Assembly (NCBI GenBank): GCA_012521035.1
Contig: JAAYND010000026.1
Span: forward strand, 1 to 8,284
Reading direction: 5' to 3'
Length of the DNA stretch: 8,284 bases
From: Methanomicrobiales archaeon
Lineage (GTDB): Archaea > Halobacteriota > Methanomicrobia > Methanomicrobiales > Methanoculleaceae
In this document: one piece after another, positions 6,095-8,284 of the stretch
Layout: every line of letters starts with the position of its first letter
How positions within the stretch are numbered: the stretch's first letter is position 1
Notes under the pieces: model-generated
The model's input: only the letters and a program-made list of their open reading frames with translations
Told to the model about the DNA's origin: nothing
Databases searched by the model: none
Program-made: the position numbers and the translations under genes

Positions 6095-6547
6095 TTGACA
6101 GAGTATGTACCGGGCTACGTCGGGACGGTGACCAAATACGTCTTTGTCGAGTCACCGCACATGACCCCGGGCGAGCTTGCGCTCAGGGCGTATGAGGTCT
6201 CTTTTGGCGTCCTGATCAAAGAGACGTGCTTCGGGCTCCAGGTGACCGGGGAGCCCGAGGCTGTCGATCGCCTCATCGCCGAGATCCGCTCGTTCGATCC
6301 GAGTCATATATTCATCAAGGATCGCGGGTTCCCGCCCGGGGACCCCCGGCGGTGCCGGGCGAACCTCGGCGGAGCGCGGCCGGGCTACCTCGGCCACGAA
6401 CGAGAGTTCCGGCTCCTCCGCTACATCACTCACGGCCTCCAGGCCCTCGAACGGGGGGACGAGGTGCCGGAGGCGGCGCTACCACCCGGGAAGAAACCCG
6501 GACTTGATATCCGACGATTACAAGAACTTATAGACGAGGAGTCCTGA
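6095..6547 (+). CDS. mmp6: Methanogenesis marker protein 6
   Basis: A 150-residue soluble protein of the Mmp6 family, found only in MCR-containing archaea; biochemical function not established. It starts with TTG directly after the mmp3 stop (no gap), as judged from the strong upstream ribosome binding site. The N-terminal part (KYVFVESPHMTPGELALRAY, 15-32) and the motif around 77-98 (DRGFPPGDPRRCRANLGGAR) are the parts I recognise as family-typical. Two cysteines (45 and 87) are present but no CxxC. The C-terminal 40 residues are charged and helical. Mmp6 genes lie beside mmp3 and mmp5 in many methanogens, which suggests a role in assembling or activating MCR, but it is not clearly part of the purified activation core. 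Confidence 0.9.
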   Translation: MTEYVPGYVGTVTKYVFVESPHMTPGELALRAYEVSFGVLIKETCFGLQVTGEPEAVDRLIAEIRSFDPSHIFIKDRGFPPGDPRRCRANLGGARPGYLGHEREFRLLRYITHGLQALERGDEVPEAALPPGKKPGLDIRRLQELIDEES

Positions 6548-6552
6548 ATTCA

Positions 6553-7008
6553 ATGGCAAAGGTGTTTATCTATCCTGCAACGAGCCTTATTCTCTCCGAT
6601 CTTGTGGCTCGATTCGGCCATAAGCCGCTCGGTGCAGCCCTCGGTATCAGAGAGAGGATACAGACCGCCGGGATCGACTCGCCTCCCCTGCAGATCACGC
6701 CCGAAGAGCCGAAACGCGGTCTGAAGTATGCGGCTGTCGAGGTGCCGTCAGGCGTGCGGGGGCGGATGGCAATATACGGTCCCCTCATCGAGGAGGCGGA
6801 GGCCGCGGTCATCGTGACCGAGGCTGACCTCGCGTTCGGGTGCATGGGGTGCGCCCGCACCGACGAACTGATCCTCTTCTCCCTGCGCCAGAGCGGTATA
6901 CCGATCCTGGAGCTGAAGTACCCCACCGATGATGAAGAAGGTGTGCAGTTCGTCGCGGCCATCAAGAAATTCCTCGACAGTCTCTCAAACGGGGGTGAAG
7001 AAGCGTGA
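6553..7008 (+). CDS. mmp5: Methanogenesis marker protein 5
   Basis: A 151-residue soluble protein of the methanogen-specific Mmp5 family, function unknown. The start (ATG 6553) lies five bases after the mmp6 stop, with GAGGAG at 6536-6541 as a somewhat distant ribosome binding site. An alternating strand/helix pattern (AAVEV, MAIYGPLIEEAEAAVIVTEADLA, IPILELKY) suggests an alpha/beta fold. The striking motif is FGCMGCART, with a CxxC at 97/100 that could bind a metal or cluster or act as a redox pair. These are the only cysteines in the protein. Its end overlaps mmp15 by four bases (GTGA). That overlap, and the fact that Mmp15 is also a cysteine-bearing protein, hints that the two act together (inference). 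Confidence 0.9.
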   Translation: MAKVFIYPATSLILSDLVARFGHKPLGAALGIRERIQTAGIDSPPLQITPEEPKRGLKYAAVEVPSGVRGRMAIYGPLIEEAEAAVIVTEADLAFGCMGCARTDELILFSLRQSGIPILELKYPTDDEEGVQFVAAIKKFLDSLSNGGEEA

Positions 7009-8243
7009 GCCGGAAGGTGCGGATCGCCCAGCTCTCCTGTGGACCCGAGTACAGCGGTGTCCAGAAGGAGATCTACGACGCTGCCGAGTCGGTTGGCGCG
7101 GAGGTCTTCTTCCCCGATATCATGCTCGCCGACGTCGAGCGGGCGGTCGAGGGGTTCGGGCTTGATGTCCGGAGCGCTGACCTGAAGTTGATGATCGCCC
7201 GGGGTATGGCACTCGTGGATGGGAAGGTGGACGCCGACGGGGTCTTCATAGGCACCTGCTTCCGGTGTGCCGAGGCGGCGATCGTCAGGAACGAACTCCG
7301 GCGTTATATCCCGGAACACTCAAAACTCCCGGTGGTGAGCTACTCATTCACCGAGCGGACGACCGCAGGTACCCTCCTCACACGGATGGAAGCCCTGACC
7401 ACCATCGCCCGGCGGAGGGCGCTCCTCGCCCGTGAGAAACAGTCCGGAATCACGATGGGTATCGACTCGGGCTCGAGCACCACAAAGGCTGTCGTGATGA
7501 GGGACAACGAGATCGTCGGCACCGGATGGCACCCGACGACCGAGGTGATCAAGAGCGCCGAGAGTGTGGTTGCAGACGCGCTTGAGATGGCGGGCCTTAC
7601 CCGTGATGATATCCAGGCTATCGGCACCACCGGGTATGGACGGTTCCTGATCGGAAAACACTTCGGGGCTGACCTCATCCAGGAGGAACTGACGGTGAAC
7701 TCAAAGGGCGCTGTCTACCTCGCTGACCATCAGCGAGGTGCCTCGACCGTCATCGATATAGGTGGTATGGACAACAAGGCGATCAGCGTCATCGATGGTA
7801 TACCGGGAACCTTCACGATGGGTGGCATCTGCGCCGGTGCGAGCGGTCGGTTCCTGGAGATGACCGCAAAGCGCCTCGGTGTGGATATCACCGAGCTCGG
7901 CCCGCTTGCCATGAATGGTATGGCAAAGAACGTCCCGATGAACAGTTACTGTATCGTCTTTGGGACACAGAGCCTGGTGAACGCCCTCGCCGGCGGGAGC
8001 TCAAGGGAGGATGTGGCGGCCGCAGCCTGTCACAGCGTTGCGGAACAGGTCTTTGAACAACAGTTGCAGGAGATCGATATCAAGGAGCCGGTGATCATGG
8101 TCGGTGGCACCTCGCTGATCGAGGGGCTGGTCTATGCGATGGGTCAGCTCCTGCAGACCGAGGTCATCGTCCCGCCCTACTCACAGTACATCGGCGCAGT
8201 CGGCTCTGCCCTGCTTGCGTCCGGATTCATCAAAGGAGAGTAG
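7005..8243 (+). CDS. mmp15: Methanogenesis marker protein 15, acyl-CoA dehydratase activase-like (BcrAD/BadFG/HgdC) ASKHA ATPase
   Basis: A 412-residue protein. Residues about 148-410 form an ASKHA ATPase like HgdC, the [4Fe-4S] 'archerase' that couples ATP hydrolysis to low-potential electron transfer. Visible motifs are phosphate-1 GIDSGSSTTKAVVM (152-165), phosphate-2 DIGGMDNKAI (251-260), cluster cysteine Cys276 in GGICAGASGRF, second Cys316 in SYCIVF, and adenosine motif VGGTSLIEG (366-374). HgdC binds one cluster between two subunits through the equivalent cysteines. Met255 replaces the usual Gln of GGQD. Unlike HgdC (about 260 residues) it has an extra N-terminal domain of about 145 residues with Cys12 and CFRC (85/88). 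It starts with GTG 7005 overlapping the mmp5 stop, with GGGGTGA (6992-6998) upstream. No dehydratase subunits are nearby, so its electron acceptor is probably a methanogenesis protein, plausibly in MCR activation or F430/cofactor maturation (inference). Confidence 0.93.
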   Translation: MSRKVRIAQLSCGPEYSGVQKEIYDAAESVGAEVFFPDIMLADVERAVEGFGLDVRSADLKLMIARGMALVDGKVDADGVFIGTCFRCAEAAIVRNELRRYIPEHSKLPVVSYSFTERTTAGTLLTRMEALTTIARRRALLAREKQSGITMGIDSGSSTTKAVVMRDNEIVGTGWHPTTEVIKSAESVVADALEMAGLTRDDIQAIGTTGYGRFLIGKHFGADLIQEELTVNSKGAVYLADHQRGASTVIDIGGMDNKAISVIDGIPGTFTMGGICAGASGRFLEMTAKRLGVDITELGPLAMNGMAKNVPMNSYCIVFGTQSLVNALAGGSSREDVAAAACHSVAEQVFEQQLQEIDIKEPVIMVGGTSLIEGLVYAMGQLLQTEVIVPPYSQYIGAVGSALLASGFIKGE

Positions 8244-8284
8244 ATGCCCCAGCTGAAACAACTCGTGGTCGAATCACCCGATCC
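8244..8284 (+). CDS. mmp17: N-terminus of methanogenesis marker protein 17 (cut by window edge)
   Basis: ATG at 8244 follows the mmp15 stop with no gap, and AAAGGAGAG (8232-8240) lies just before it. Only 13 full codons are visible: MPQLKQLVVESPD. The VESPD-type start and the position directly after mmp15 fit Mmp17, a small methanogen-specific protein reported in the MCR activation complex with Mmp3, Mmp7, McrC and AtwA. The call rests mostly on conserved gene order, because so little of the protein is present. Confidence 0.6.
   Translation, partial: MPQLKQLVVESPD

Noticed and set aside
6570..7319. Minus-strand open frame of 249 codons opposite mmp5 and the mmp15 start
   Set aside because: It is low-complexity Ser/Arg/Pro-rich sequence over two well-supported genes.
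7005..8243. Mmp15 as a true 2-hydroxyacyl-CoA or benzoyl-CoA dehydratase/reductase activator
   Set aside because: No dehydratase or reductase subunits are adjacent, the N-terminal extension is atypical, and the GGQD motif is altered to GGMD.

Overview
The window looks like chromosome of a methanogenic archaeon, most likely GC-rich Methanomicrobiales (Methanoculleus-like). It carries a run of genes restricted to organisms that use methyl-coenzyme M reductase (MCR): atwA (component A2) and the methanogenesis marker genes mmp3, mmp6, mmp5, mmp15 and the start of mmp17. Archaeal features also include strong GGAGGTGA-type ribosome binding sites, TATA-like rather than -35/-10 promoter signals, and a ribose-1,5-bisphosphate isomerase of the archaeal AMP pathway. 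The genus is inference; the methanogen assignment is firm.

Positions 1-1072 are an accessory, decayed stretch. On the minus strand the left edge holds the first ~43 codons of an IS200/IS605-type tnpB with a frameshift. A perfect 20-bp palindrome at 231-250 is typical of the ends of such elements. Next come a possible 47-aa plus-strand ORF (457-600), a Doc/Fic death-on-curing toxin gene broken by an internal deletion and frameshift (586-911), and 160 bp with only a faint helix-turn-helix-like reading.

Positions 1073-2002 (minus) encode ribose-1,5-bisphosphate isomerase, divergent from the rest across a 56-bp promoter region.

Positions 2059-8284 (plus) form one tightly packed unit: HAD/P-type-ATPase-like protein, atwA, mmp3, mmp6, mmp5, mmp15, mmp17 (cut by the window edge). 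Gaps are 18 bp or less, and from atwA onward the gap is 10 bp or less or a 4-bp overlap. Several ribosome binding sites lie inside the preceding gene or its stop codon. AtwA and Mmp3 (and, from the literature, Mmp17) belong to the ATP-dependent machinery that reduces the Ni-F430 of MCR to active Ni(I). Mmp15 is an acyl-CoA-dehydratase-activase-like ASKHA ATPase with iron-sulfur cysteines. Mmp5, Mmp6 and the HAD protein have no settled function, but their placement ties them to MCR activation or maturation. A TATA-like element in the tail of the HAD gene may give atwA-mmp its own promoter.

The most interesting points are the domain architecture of Mmp3 (three related cyclophilin-like C-terminal strands plus a PASTA-like module), the N-terminal cysteine domain of Mmp15, the zinc-ribbon insertion and asymmetric ATP sites of AtwA, and the unusual nucleophile motif of the operon-leading HAD protein.
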